A stretch of 64,000 nucleotides of DNA from Phycisphaeraceae bacterium (lineage in GTDB: Bacteria > Planctomycetota > Phycisphaerae > Phycisphaerales > UBA1924), in contig JAHBWW010000001.1 of the NCBI GenBank assembly GCA_019636795.1, positions 1 through 64,000 of the forward strand, in the 5' to 3' direction. Both the position numbers and the translations under genes were made by a program. Under the pieces are notes generated by a model. The model saw only the letters and a program-made list of their open reading frames with translations. It did no database searches and was not told where the DNA came from. Below, piece after piece: positions 24,821-32,597 of this stretch (positions are counted from its first letter, which is position 1; each line of letters begins with the position of its first letter).

Positions 24821-25324
24821 GATTTCTGGCGTGGTCTTATCCACACCCCACAAAATCTGTTGCGCCTCACACGCACCGAAATCGTCCGTTCGCCCTGCCA
24901 AGCAGTAGCCTCCAGACAGCCGCCCCCGAAGTTCATTGATTTCCTTCGTCTCATCTTCCTCCAAATCAGTGTAACCCGCCTTTTCCTCAAGCTCCCGATA
25001 ACGTGCGATCTCAATCGAATAGGCTTTCTCAAATGCTCTGCCAAGATCCTCAGACAGGTAGGTTGCCATCTTCCCCAGCGAGTCAAATGGGGACTTGGCG
25101 TGTGCATTGCCTAGTCTCGCTGCAATTGTTCGGTGGCTTTCATCGCCAATCTGACCCAATCCCCAAGTCACCAGCCCAACAGAGGCTCCTTCAGGGCCAA
25201 CTTCGAAGATCTTCTGAGCGAAATCGAGGTGACATGTGCCATCAGGACCACCGTTCAACGTCGTTGCGCTGTCGGCACCTAAGACAACGCCTTCTGGCGA
25301 CAAATGACACGCAGCGATTGTCAA
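24821..25324 (-). pseudogene. N-terminal part of proteasome-like Ntn-hydrolase gene
   Basis: Codons 1-168 of the split gene. Start is TTG 25324 with GGAGG six bases upstream. The sequence MTIAACHLSPEGVVLGADS has the proteasome-beta pattern: Thr2 would become the N-terminal nucleophile after Met removal. Asp18 (GADS) matches proteasomal Asp17, and Lys38 (FAQKIFEV) is placed like Lys33. Gly-rich VGLVTWGLG follows. The frame now runs 15 bases into the inverted repeat and stops. The intact 292-residue ancestor was probably a self-processing or standalone peptidase-like protein of unknown target. Confidence 0.8.
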
Positions 25325-25637
25325 TTGAATCCTCCCAAAGAATCCAGATCATTGTTCTTCTACGCGAATTCATCATATCAATTTCTTCGAGCGGCCAACT
25401 GCCTACATCTGTGGGGGGTACGAACACGATCCAAATACAGCAGTCAACTCCCGGATCCTAACTCGTCTCAAACCATCACGACCTTTGTCCGGCTTGAGTT
25501 TGGTGCATTTAGGCAAGTTCACAGGAGTGCCATTTATGGACCATTGCACTTGGCTCCAGTAGCGGAATGACTTCGCAATCGGACTATGAGGGACGAGTCA
25601 TGGACGAATCAGGAGGTCACTCTTTGACTCAGCAGAG
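25325..25637. other. Intergenic part of the parB island
   Basis: 313 bp between the Ntn-hydrolase start and the right 117-bp repeat. No convincing gene. On the minus strand a weak promoter may exist: TATGAT at 25377-25372 with TTGGCC 15 bp further upstream. A + strand frame of 88 codons across it lacks a ribosome site and any motif. Confidence 0.4.
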
Positions 25638-25754
25638 GGGTGCAGATCAAGGCTTCGAAGAACGGAACGAAGGGGAAATTGGTGGTTGATTTCTACAGCC
25701 TGGATCATTTTGACGGGTTGATGGGGAAGATGGGGTTTGAGGGAGAAGGTTGAA
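25638..25754 (+). repeat. 117-bp direct repeat, right copy (detached parB tail)
   Basis: The last 38 codons and stop of parB without the rest of the gene. One mismatch to the left copy at 21152-21268. Its downstream flank (from 25755) is presumably the original sequence after parB before the island came in. Confidence 0.88.
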
Positions 25755-25980
25755 TGGAGTTTGTTGAACGCTGATTGCTCGGGTGGTTGAATTGGAATGG
25801 ATGCTTTTAGAAGGTGGGGGCGTGGCGAGGTGGGCAGCACGAACAATGAGCGGCATTCTCATAATGTCGGAGTGTTGTGTGGTCGTGACAATTGAGTAAA
25901 GACTTGCTATTGTTCATTGGATCTGGGGGAGCACGAGTTGCGCCGCATGGCGCCCAATGAGGAACAGCAAGGAGCATGTG

Positions 25981-26457
25981 ATGGCAAAGCGTAGGAAAGG
26001 CAGCGCGTTATCTAGAATTTCGACGGCAGATCTGGCGCGCGAGATTGAGAAGCGGCAATCGGAAGTGACGAAGTTGATTGATCGGCGGGACCGGCTTGCG
26101 AAGGAACTTTCGGAACTGGAATCGCAGATTTCGCTGCTTGCGCCGAGTTCGGCAGTGGTGAGGCCGGTACCCACAGTGGCTTCGAAACCTGCTCGTGGCA
26201 AGAAGCCTGGCGCGAAGAAGGGGAAGATCGGAAAGGGTGCTCCGGGCCGGAAGCGTCCGCACAATGATCTGAACCTTGCCGAATCGCTACAGAAGGTTCT
26301 GAAGAACAAGACGATGTCGGTGACGGAGGTGACGGCGGAGGTTCAGAAGGCTGGGTACAGGACGTCGGCGGAGAATTTCCGTACGATCGTGAACCAGACA
26401 CTGATTCGAGATTCCCGATTTAAGAAGGTATCGCGCGGGAAGTACACGGCTGCATGA
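25981..26457 (+). CDS. Coiled-coil protein with HARE-HTH-like DNA-binding domain
   Basis: Start at ATG 25981 with AAGGAG 6-7 bases upstream; 158 residues. Residues 15-55 are a coiled coil (REIEKRQSEVTKLIDRRDRL). Residues 65-95 are a Lys/Arg/Pro/Ala-rich flexible tail like histone H1 (GKKPGAKKGKIGKGAPGRKR). Residues 100-157 resemble a winged helix of the HARE-HTH type (LAESLQKVLKNKTMSVTEV, GYRTSAENFRTIVNQTL, FKKVSRGKYTA). It probably binds DNA non-specifically or acts as a regulator. Ends at a strong terminator (26529-26562). Confidence 0.75.
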   Translation: MAKRRKGSALSRISTADLAREIEKRQSEVTKLIDRRDRLAKELSELESQISLLAPSSAVVRPVPTVASKPARGKKPGAKKGKIGKGAPGRKRPHNDLNLAESLQKVLKNKTMSVTEVTAEVQKAGYRTSAENFRTIVNQTLIRDSRFKKVSRGKYTAA

Positions 26458-26528
26458 CGCGTACTGAAGAGGCAGAAGTTGCGCGTTTCGTGGTTATGTG
26501 ACTTAGAGGTTGCATGATGTTTGGTGTT

Positions 26529-26562
26529 TGAGTTGGGGTGTGGACCTCAACTCATTTTTTTT
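26529..26562 (+). terminator. Rho-independent terminator
   Basis: An 11-bp stem (TGAGTTGGGGT / ACCTCAACTCA, one G-T pair) with a 4-base loop, followed by eight T residues at 26555-26562. Placed 72 bases after the HARE-HTH-like gene. Confidence 0.85.
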
Positions 26563-26633
26563 GTGTGCTGGTTTGAAAGTGTGAGGGTTAGAAGTCCGAT
26601 GGTGAGGGGAGACCCATCATTGGAGAGGCACGC

Positions 26634-27515
26634 ATGAGCGCGACAGTTGAGCAGCGAGAGCAGGTTGTATCGGCGGCGATTCGCGAGATCAGCCATATCG
26701 CGACCTTGCCGGAGATCACGCTGAAGATCATTGATCTTGTGGAGGATCCGAAGTCGACGGCGCAGGACCTGAACGGGGTGATTTCGAATGATCCCGCGTT
26801 GTGCAGCCGCATTTTGAAGGTGGTGAATTCGAGTTTTTATGGTCTTCCCGGGCAGATCGGGTCGATCAACCGTGCGATTGTGATGCTCGGGCTCAACGCG
26901 GTGAAGAACATTGCGATTGCGGCGAGTCTGGCGAAGTTGTTTCGTGGTGGGGATCTGACGCCGAGTTTTTCAGCCCGGCATTTGTGGAATCATGCGAACA
27001 TGACGGCAGCGGGCGCGAAGATGATCGCGGACACGCTGCGTCTTGGGCTTGGGGATGAGGCGTATCTTGCGGGGCTGATGCATGACATCGGGATCATGGT
27101 GGAGATGCAGTTTGATCGCAATGCGCTGATTGAGGTGGTGCAGGCGATGGGTCCTGGGGCTGATGGTGCTCCGGTGGCGGACATGCTGAAGGTTGAGGCG
27201 GAGATTTTTGGGGCCGACCATCAGGACTTCGGGCAGGCGTTGTGCAAGAAGTGGAAGTTCCCGGAGACGTTTGTGCGTGTGACGGGGTATCACCACCGCC
27301 CGCTGGAGCTTGCGGCGCAGATTCGGACGATTGCGACGGTGGTGCATGTTGCGGACCGTCTGGTGGGGGATTTTAAGGATGGATTCAGGCTGGATCTGCC
27401 TTCGCTGGAGGTTGGTCCTGATGTGCTCGATGCGTTGAAGATGACGTCGGAGCAGTTGGCGGACGTGAGGTCACGTCTTGCGGAGGCTGTGACGACGATT
27501 GATCTGAGTATGTAA
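26634..27515 (+). CDS. HDOD-domain signalling protein
   Basis: A 293-residue cytosolic protein made almost wholly of an HDOD domain: LPEITLKIIDLVEDP, SRILKVVNSSFYGLPGQI, SINRAIVMLGLNAVKNI, then LMHDIGIMVEMQF near residue 150 and GYHHRPLE near residue 222. HDOD proteins are non-catalytic relatives of HD phosphohydrolases acting in signal output; this one keeps an HD pair. No receiver or GGDEF domain is fused. Good GGAGAGG at about 26620. Single gene between two terminators. Confidence 0.9.
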   Translation: MSATVEQREQVVSAAIREISHIATLPEITLKIIDLVEDPKSTAQDLNGVISNDPALCSRILKVVNSSFYGLPGQIGSINRAIVMLGLNAVKNIAIAASLAKLFRGGDLTPSFSARHLWNHANMTAAGAKMIADTLRLGLGDEAYLAGLMHDIGIMVEMQFDRNALIEVVQAMGPGADGAPVADMLKVEAEIFGADHQDFGQALCKKWKFPETFVRVTGYHHRPLELAAQIRTIATVVHVADRLVGDFKDGFRLDLPSLEVGPDVLDALKMTSEQLADVRSRLAEAVTTIDLSM

Positions 27516-27534
27516 GGCGTGGTGTGGCGGTGCA

Positions 27535-27570
27535 AGAAAGGCGGCTGCGCGGTGGCGCGGTCGCCTTTCT
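27535..27570. terminator. Hairpin terminator-like inverted repeat
   Basis: AGAAAGGCG at 27535-27543 pairs with CGCCTTTCT at 27562-27570 across an 18-base GC-rich loop that can itself pair. No long T-run follows. It lies just after the HDOD gene. Confidence 0.5.
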
Positions 27571-27603
27571 GCAATTGTGTGGGGGCGGGTATACTTGGGC
27601 CTT

Positions 27604-27858
27604 ATGCTTGAAGCTTCGGCAAACATCAAGGTTGGGCAGCGAGTGCGCGTGATTGGGCAGATTGCGAGGCCTTCGGGCGCTCTGGTGAGCACTGTGGAGG
27701 GGGTTGTGCTGCGCATTGGGCAGCAGAAGACCGGATCGTGGTTTGCGCATGCGCTGGACAAGAAGTTGTGGATCGATCGCGTGGAGTTGCGCAAGGATGA
27801 CGGGGAGATTGTGGTGCGCAATCTTGATGCGATGACGCGGGTCGAGGTGGTGGAGTAG
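27604..27858 (+). CDS. Small conserved protein, SH3-like beta-barrel type
   Basis: An 84-residue protein from ATG 27604. It is nearly all beta: KVGQRVRVIGQIA, STVEGVVLRIGQQKTGSWF, KLWIDRVELRKDDGEIVV. The GQ(Q/K)KTGSWFAH motif recurs in small planctomycete proteins of unknown function. Fold resembles KOW/SH3 barrels. Cytosolic. No role proposed. Confidence 0.7.
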   Translation: MLEASANIKVGQRVRVIGQIARPSGALVSTVEGVVLRIGQQKTGSWFAHALDKKLWIDRVELRKDDGEIVVRNLDAMTRVEVVE

Positions 27859-27954
27859 GGCGGGGGAGCGGGGGCAAGGGGCGCCTGGGCCTTTGTTTTG
27901 CGCTTTCGTTTTGAGCTCTCGCTTGTGCCCTCGCTTGCGCTCGGGCCTCTTTTG

Positions 27955-29028
27955 TTATAGGAGTTGATCGACGGCGGCGATAACTTCGTCGAGCGTGATG
28001 CGATCGATGCGCGAAGTGTGCGGGAAGTCGTTGGCGGACTGCTCTGGCGTGAGATCCTTGTTGGCGATAAGGATGATTTCGGGTGCGTCGGGATGGGTGG
28101 GGATGGTGGTCCAGCGTGGGTCGGTCGGGCCAAAGAGGGTGACCAGGGGAACGCGCAAGGCGGCGGCGATGTGGCGTGGCCCGGTGTCGTTGGTGATCAT
28201 GATGGCGGCGCGAGCGACGAGTGCTTTGAGCGAGCCGAGGGAGATGCCCAGGTCGGGCAGGATGGTGCAGGGCGTGGTGGTGCTGCGTGCGATGGCGTGT
28301 GCGAGATCGCGTTCGGCGGGGGAGCCATTGATGAGAATGGCGAGGTGGTGCGAGCGAGCGAGGTGATCGGCGAGTGCGGCGAAGCGTTCGGGGGGCCAGC
28401 GTTTTGCGGGGTTGTTGCCTCCGGGGTTGAGGATGGCGTATCGCGTGGAGATTCCTGCGTGTGCGAGGAGGGTGGTAGCGGCGGCGTGCTGATCGGGCGT
28501 GGGGGCGAGTTCGAGGAGTGTGTGTGGCGGGAGGTCGAGGGGGGCGTGTGTGAGGCTGGTGAGGAGCGGTGGGGTGAGGGTGAGGGTCTGCCCGAGCATG
28601 ATGCGTGCGAGGTGGATGTAATATTGCACTGCGGGGATGATGGCCCAGTGGTTGGGGGTGCGCGGGGCTTGGATGCGTTCGGTGAGGAGAAGGCTGCGGT
28701 GATCGCGGGCGTAGCCGATGCGGCGTGGTATGCCGGCGAGGGCGACGGTGAAGGCGGTGGAGAAGGAGTTGGGAAGGATGAGGGCGGTGTCGAAGCGGTG
28801 GTTTTTGAGAGTGCGTGCGACGTGCCAGGGGCCGAAGAGGCCGCGTGCGTCGGCGATGAGGTAGTCCTGGACGAGGGCGGTGCCGACGAGGAGTTCGTCG
28901 AGGCCTGGGCGGAGCATTGCGGTGAGGTGAGAGTCGGGGAGTGCGTCGCGGATGAGTCGGAGGGCGGGCGTTGCCATGATGAGATCGCCGACCCATGATG
29001 GCATGACGATGAGGACTCGTTCATGCAT
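27955..29028 (-). CDS. Glycosyltransferase family 9 (heptosyltransferase-like)
   Basis: A 357-residue ADP-heptose:LPS heptosyltransferase-type enzyme, adding heptose or a related sugar to a lipid core on the inner face of the inner membrane. The N-terminus RVLIVMPSWVGDLIMATPAL is the hallmark of WaaF/WaaC proteins. The C-terminal donor site has LNPGGNNPAKRWPPERFA and NDTGPRHIAAAL. Start at ATG 29028, overlapping the upstream GmhB-like gene by 8 bp, so they form an operon for heptose supply and transfer. Confidence 0.88.
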   Translation of the reverse strand: MHERVLIVMPSWVGDLIMATPALRLIRDALPDSHLTAMLRPGLDELLVGTALVQDYLIADARGLFGPWHVARTLKNHRFDTALILPNSFSTAFTVALAGIPRRIGYARDHRSLLLTERIQAPRTPNHWAIIPAVQYYIHLARIMLGQTLTLTPPLLTSLTHAPLDLPPHTLLELAPTPDQHAAATTLLAHAGISTRYAILNPGGNNPAKRWPPERFAALADHLARSHHLAILINGSPAERDLAHAIARSTTTPCTILPDLGISLGSLKALVARAAIMITNDTGPRHIAAALRVPLVTLFGPTDPRWTTIPTHPDAPEIILIANKDLTPEQSANDFPHTSRIDRITLDEVIAAVDQLL

Positions 29029-29995
29029 TTCGGTCACCGTGATCGTCGGTGTCGGGATCGTCTTCGGGGTCGTGGCCCTGGAACCAGGAGGATGAATCCC
29101 ATGGTTCTTCGGGAATGTCGTCGGTGGGGGAGTTGTTGGTGTCGGGGCGGGGGTCATCGCGCCAGAGCGGGCGGCCGAGGCGTGTGCGTGCCCAGTGGTT
29201 GGTCTGTCGGCGGAGTTCGGCGGCGAATCCGAGTGCAGCCAGGCGGTGTGTGGCGAGTGTGGCGATGAGCCGTGGGCCGACGAGTTCGAGGCGGAGCATC
29301 TGGACGCCGGTGCGTTCGGCGATGGCGCTTGCGGCGGCGCGAATGGTTGGCCAGACTGAGCCGAGGAGGGCGATGTCGTCGGCTTCGAGGCTGACGGTTG
29401 ATGCGGGGACGATGTGTGGCGGCGGCGTGGGGGCGAGTGATCGCTCGATGTGGGCGGCGGCGGCGGCGAGGTCTTCGAAGCGCTGGCCGGGGCCGATGCG
29501 GAGGCAGTGTGTGGGGTTGAGGCCTGCGGCGATGCCGGCTTCGACATCGCGGGGTTTGTCGCCGATGAACCATGAGCGAGCGAGGTCGAGAGAGAGTTCG
29601 CGTGCGGCGGCGAGAACCATGCCGGGCTGGGGCTTACGCCAGTTTTCGTCGATGGCGAAGCGTGGGTCGGAGCCACCGATGTGGTGGGGGGCGGCGTAGG
29701 AGGCGGTGATGAGCGGGCGGCCTTGGTGGGTCAGGAGTTGGCTGAGGCGGTCGTTGCAGGCTTCGACATCGCGGAGTGTTCCGCCGCTGAATGCGACGCC
29801 GCCTTGATTGGTGACGAGGACGAGGGTGAGGCCGAGCGATTGCAGTCGGATGCAGGCTTCGAGTGCGCCTGGAAGGAGACGGACGAAATCGGGATTGAGG
29901 AGGTCGCCGGGGCGTGCGTGGCCCCAGGCCTCGGGCGGGAGGTCGGCGTTGCGGCAGAGGGTGTCGTCGCGGTCGAGGAAGACGGCGGGGGGCAT
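29021..29995 (-). CDS. gmhB: HAD-IIIA phosphatase, D-glycero-heptose bisphosphatase-like, with C-terminal extension
   Basis: Residues 1-190 are a HAD phosphatase: motif I FLDRDDTLC, motif II LVLVTNQGGV, WRKPQPGM, and motif IV FIGDKPRDVEAG. The order and length are those of GmhB, which removes the 7-phosphate from heptose 1,7-bisphosphate. The four Cys/His zinc ligands usual in GmhB are missing (loop reads SYAAPHHIGGSDPRF). Residues 195-324 are an extra alpha/beta region plus an acidic tail (DPEDDPDTDDHGD) without known match. Overlap with the glycosyltransferase gene supports a heptose pathway role. Confidence 0.8.
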   Translation of the reverse strand: MPPAVFLDRDDTLCRNADLPPEAWGHARPGDLLNPDFVRLLPGALEACIRLQSLGLTLVLVTNQGGVAFSGGTLRDVEACNDRLSQLLTHQGRPLITASYAAPHHIGGSDPRFAIDENWRKPQPGMVLAAARELSLDLARSWFIGDKPRDVEAGIAAGLNPTHCLRIGPGQRFEDLAAAAAHIERSLAPTPPPHIVPASTVSLEADDIALLGSVWPTIRAAASAIAERTGVQMLRLELVGPRLIATLATHRLAALGFAAELRRQTNHWARTRLGRPLWRDDPRPDTNNSPTDDIPEEPWDSSSWFQGHDPEDDPDTDDHGDRNA

Positions 29996-30067
29996 GAGGA
30001 GAGGGTAGGGATGGAATTAGTGAGCCATGTGCGCGCTGATTGTGTGCGAAGGGCGCGTGCGGTGCGA

Positions 30068-30532
30068 TCAGAACCCGGCTTCGGCTGCGGCTTTGGCCAT
30101 TTCTTCGGGTGAGAGGTCTTTGAGGTGTGTGGCGAATGACCAGACGTGGCCGAAGGGGTCGGTGACGACGGCGTAGCGGTCGCCCCAGAACATGTCGGCG
30201 GGGGGCATGGTGACGGTGGCGCCGGCGCGGGTGGCGCGATCGACGGCTGCGTCGCAGTTGGTGACGTACTGGTGGAGGTTGGTCGGTGAGCCGCCGAGGG
30301 AGGTGGCGCTGCGCGACTTTCCGCCGCAGTATTCGGGGAAGTCGTCGGCGAGGTAGAAGATGTTGCTGCCGATGCGCATCTCGGCGTGCATGAGTCGGCC
30401 GTCGGGCGCGGGCATGCGGCAGATTTCCTCGGCACCGAATGCGGTCTTATAGAAGTCCATGGCTTTGGCGCAGCCAGCGACGACGAGATGCGGGATGAAA
30501 CCTTCGCAACCTTCTGGGATGGGCTTGGTCAT
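30068..30532 (-). CDS. VOC-family protein (PhnB/glyoxalase-like)
   Basis: A 154-residue protein with the paired beta-alpha-beta-beta-beta units of the vicinal-oxygen-chelate fold: FIPHLVVAGCAKAMDFYKTA and a second half ending DRYAVVTDPFGHVWSFATH. This pattern is that of PhnB-like/3-demethylubiquinone-type VOC proteins. Substrate unknown. AAGGAA precedes the ATG at 30532. It lies 138 bp downstream of nuoG on the same strand. Confidence 0.85.
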   Translation of the reverse strand: MTKPIPEGCEGFIPHLVVAGCAKAMDFYKTAFGAEEICRMPAPDGRLMHAEMRIGSNIFYLADDFPEYCGGKSRSATSLGGSPTNLHQYVTNCDAAVDRATRAGATVTMPPADMFWGDRYAVVTDPFGHVWSFATHLKDLSPEEMAKAAAEAGF

Positions 30533-30670
30533 TGGTGGTTCCTTTTGTGTGGTGTGAAGAGGATTGTAGGGGTGGGGGAGACCCGGACCTTTGGGCTTGG
30601 GGGCGAGGGGACGAATGAAGCGCAGGGTGCGCCTAAAAGATCCGGCGTCTGGAAGGCGAATGCAGACGGA

Positions 30671-32434
30671 TTAAAGGGCGACCAGTGGCATGTCGCTTTC
30701 GATCGCGCGATCGGCGGCGGGGGTGAGGACATCGGTGATGAAGACCGAGAGGGCGGGGTTGGCGGTGGCCATGGCGGTGCGGGTGTCGGCGGCGTTGTAG
30801 AGGGTGGCGCGTTCGACGGCGACTGATGCGGTGGCGGCGGGGACCTGGCCCGGGCCTTCGTCGACGATGAGGTCGGCGTAGCCACTGGCGGGGCTGGCGA
30901 GGACTTCGCCGGCGAGGACGGCTTCGAGGTCGAGGGCGATCTGGGCTTCGGACTTGGAGTGGCCGACGACAGGAATGGCCTGCTCGAAGGCCTGGATGAG
31001 GTTTCGGGCGTTTTCAAAGGTGCCGGCTTTTTCGGCCCAAGTGGCGGCGGGGAGGACAAAGTCGGCGGCTTCGGCGAGGGGGCTTGCCAGAGTGTCGATG
31101 AGGATGAGCGTCGGACGATGCAGGGCGTTGATGACGCGGTCGGTGGCCCAGACGCTCGGATAGTTGCCGGTTGCGATGACAGCGGAGATCGCGCCGGATT
31201 CGGCACCCTTGAGCAGGTCGTCGAATGAGGTGGTGGGGCCCAGGGCGTCGATGACGCGGCAGACGCCTCGGGCGTTGGGGGCCTTCTCGGCGTACATGGT
31301 GAAGGCGTTGGTGTCGGTGGGGCTTGCGCCGGGCGGGAAGGTTTTGTCGTGGCCATCGGTGGGCACGGGGCCAAGCGCGATGGCAGCGTTGGGGTCGATC
31401 TGGCGAGCGACGCGGGCGAGGTGGTAGGCGTCTTCGCAACTGAGCATGGGGCTGAGGATGAGGCCGAGGCGCTTGCCCGATTCGGCGGCGCTGCGAAGGG
31501 CTGCGGCGGCCAGGTCAAGCGTGCGCTGCCAAGTGCTGGGGACGAGTGCGGCGTGCTGACGGCGAAGGGGCTGCGTGAGGCGGGCATCGGAGTGGATGAA
31601 CTTCCAGCCGTAGCGGACTTCGTCGGTGATCCACCATTTGTTGATGGCGAGGTTGGTGCGTGGTTTGATGCGGTAGACGCGGCCTTCGTTGTGTTCGAGG
31701 TAGATGTTGTCGCCCGAAGCGGTGATGCCGTCGATCGAGGGGGTGCGCTTGAGGAACCAGACGCGCTGGGCGAAGAGGAAGTCCTTGTCGAGGAGGGCGC
31801 CGACGGGGCAGAGATCGACGACATTGCCGGCCAGTTCGTTGTCGAGGGCGACGCCGGGGAAGATGTCGATCTGGCTCTGGTTGCCGCGGCCTTCGATCAT
31901 GAGTTCAGCGGTGCCGGGGACTTCGCGGGCGAAGCGGACGCAGCGTGTACACATGATGCAGCGGTCGGAGTAGATGTAGATGGTGGGGCCGAGGTCTTTT
32001 TTGGGCTGTTTGACTTTTTGTTCTTCGAAGCGGCTTGCGGAGCGGCCGTATTTGTAGGAGAAATCCTGGAGGGTGCATTCGCCGGCCTGATCGCAGACGG
32101 GGCAATCGAGCGGGTGGTTGATGAGGAGGTATTCCATCACCGCTTTCTGGTTGGCGACGGATTTTGGCGAGTCGGTGTAGACGACCATGCCATCGGTGCA
32201 GTCGGTGGCGCAGGTGGGGAGGAGTTTGCCGCCCATGAGGGGCTCGAGTTTGTTGTCGTTGCGGGGGTTGGGGGCCCAGACTTCGGCGAGGCAGATGCGG
32301 CACTGGGCGGGGATGGAGAGGCCGGGGTGGTAGCAGTATTGGGGGATTTCGAGGTCGGCGTTGTTGGCGACTTCGATGATTTTTTGCCCCGGGGTGAAGG
32401 GGAATGTTTTGCCATTGATGGTGATGCTGGGCAT
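30671..32434 (-). CDS. nuoG: NADH-quinone oxidoreductase subunit G (NuoG-like)
   Basis: Start at ATG 32434 with GAGG seven bases upstream; 587 residues. Iron-sulphur ligands: Cys34, 45, 48, 75 (2Fe-2S); His107-Cys111-114-120 (4Fe-4S); and Cys159-162-165 with CPVGAL (4Fe-4S). Residues 215-560 are a shortened molybdopterin-oxidoreductase-like domain without cofactor residues (TASGDNIYLEHNEGRVYRI). It would carry electrons in the peripheral arm of complex I. No other nuo gene lies in the window, so it may serve a dispersed complex I or another oxidoreductase such as a hydrogenase. Confidence 0.88.
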   Translation of the reverse strand: MPSITINGKTFPFTPGQKIIEVANNADLEIPQYCYHPGLSIPAQCRICLAEVWAPNPRNDNKLEPLMGGKLLPTCATDCTDGMVVYTDSPKSVANQKAVMEYLLINHPLDCPVCDQAGECTLQDFSYKYGRSASRFEEQKVKQPKKDLGPTIYIYSDRCIMCTRCVRFAREVPGTAELMIEGRGNQSQIDIFPGVALDNELAGNVVDLCPVGALLDKDFLFAQRVWFLKRTPSIDGITASGDNIYLEHNEGRVYRIKPRTNLAINKWWITDEVRYGWKFIHSDARLTQPLRRQHAALVPSTWQRTLDLAAAALRSAAESGKRLGLILSPMLSCEDAYHLARVARQIDPNAAIALGPVPTDGHDKTFPPGASPTDTNAFTMYAEKAPNARGVCRVIDALGPTTSFDDLLKGAESGAISAVIATGNYPSVWATDRVINALHRPTLILIDTLASPLAEAADFVLPAATWAEKAGTFENARNLIQAFEQAIPVVGHSKSEAQIALDLEAVLAGEVLASPASGYADLIVDEGPGQVPAATASVAVERATLYNAADTRTAMATANPALSVFITDVLTPAADRAIESDMPLVAL

Positions 32435-32597
32435 GGGAAGCCTCGGTACAGACACACAGCGCCCCGGACCGGCCCGGGGGGAGAGAGCATGGTAGGGGAG
32501 GGGGAGGGGCAGGAGGCAGGCAGGCCACGCGACAGGACGGGGGTGGATGGTGCGCGATCGCGGGTGTGGGCGATGGGTCCCGGGTACAGTCTCACGC

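Noticed and set aside
24837-24845. A perfect DnaA-box sequence TTATCCACA
   Set aside because: It is single, lies within the Ntn-hydrolase coding sequence, and no cluster of boxes or AT-rich unwinding region accompanies it.
25304-25570. An 88-codon + strand frame in the island
   Set aside because: No ribosome site or motif, and overlaps the start and upstream region of the Ntn-hydrolase gene.
21152-25754. The 117-bp repeats as the ends of the IS1-like transposon
   Set aside because: The transposon has its own inverted repeats and an 8-bp target duplication well inside the island, so the two events are separate.
27626-28996. Long open frames antisense to the glycosyltransferase gene, up to about 456 codons
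   Set aside because: They are Arg/Pro/His-rich shadows produced by high GC content; the overlapped frame has clear family motifs.
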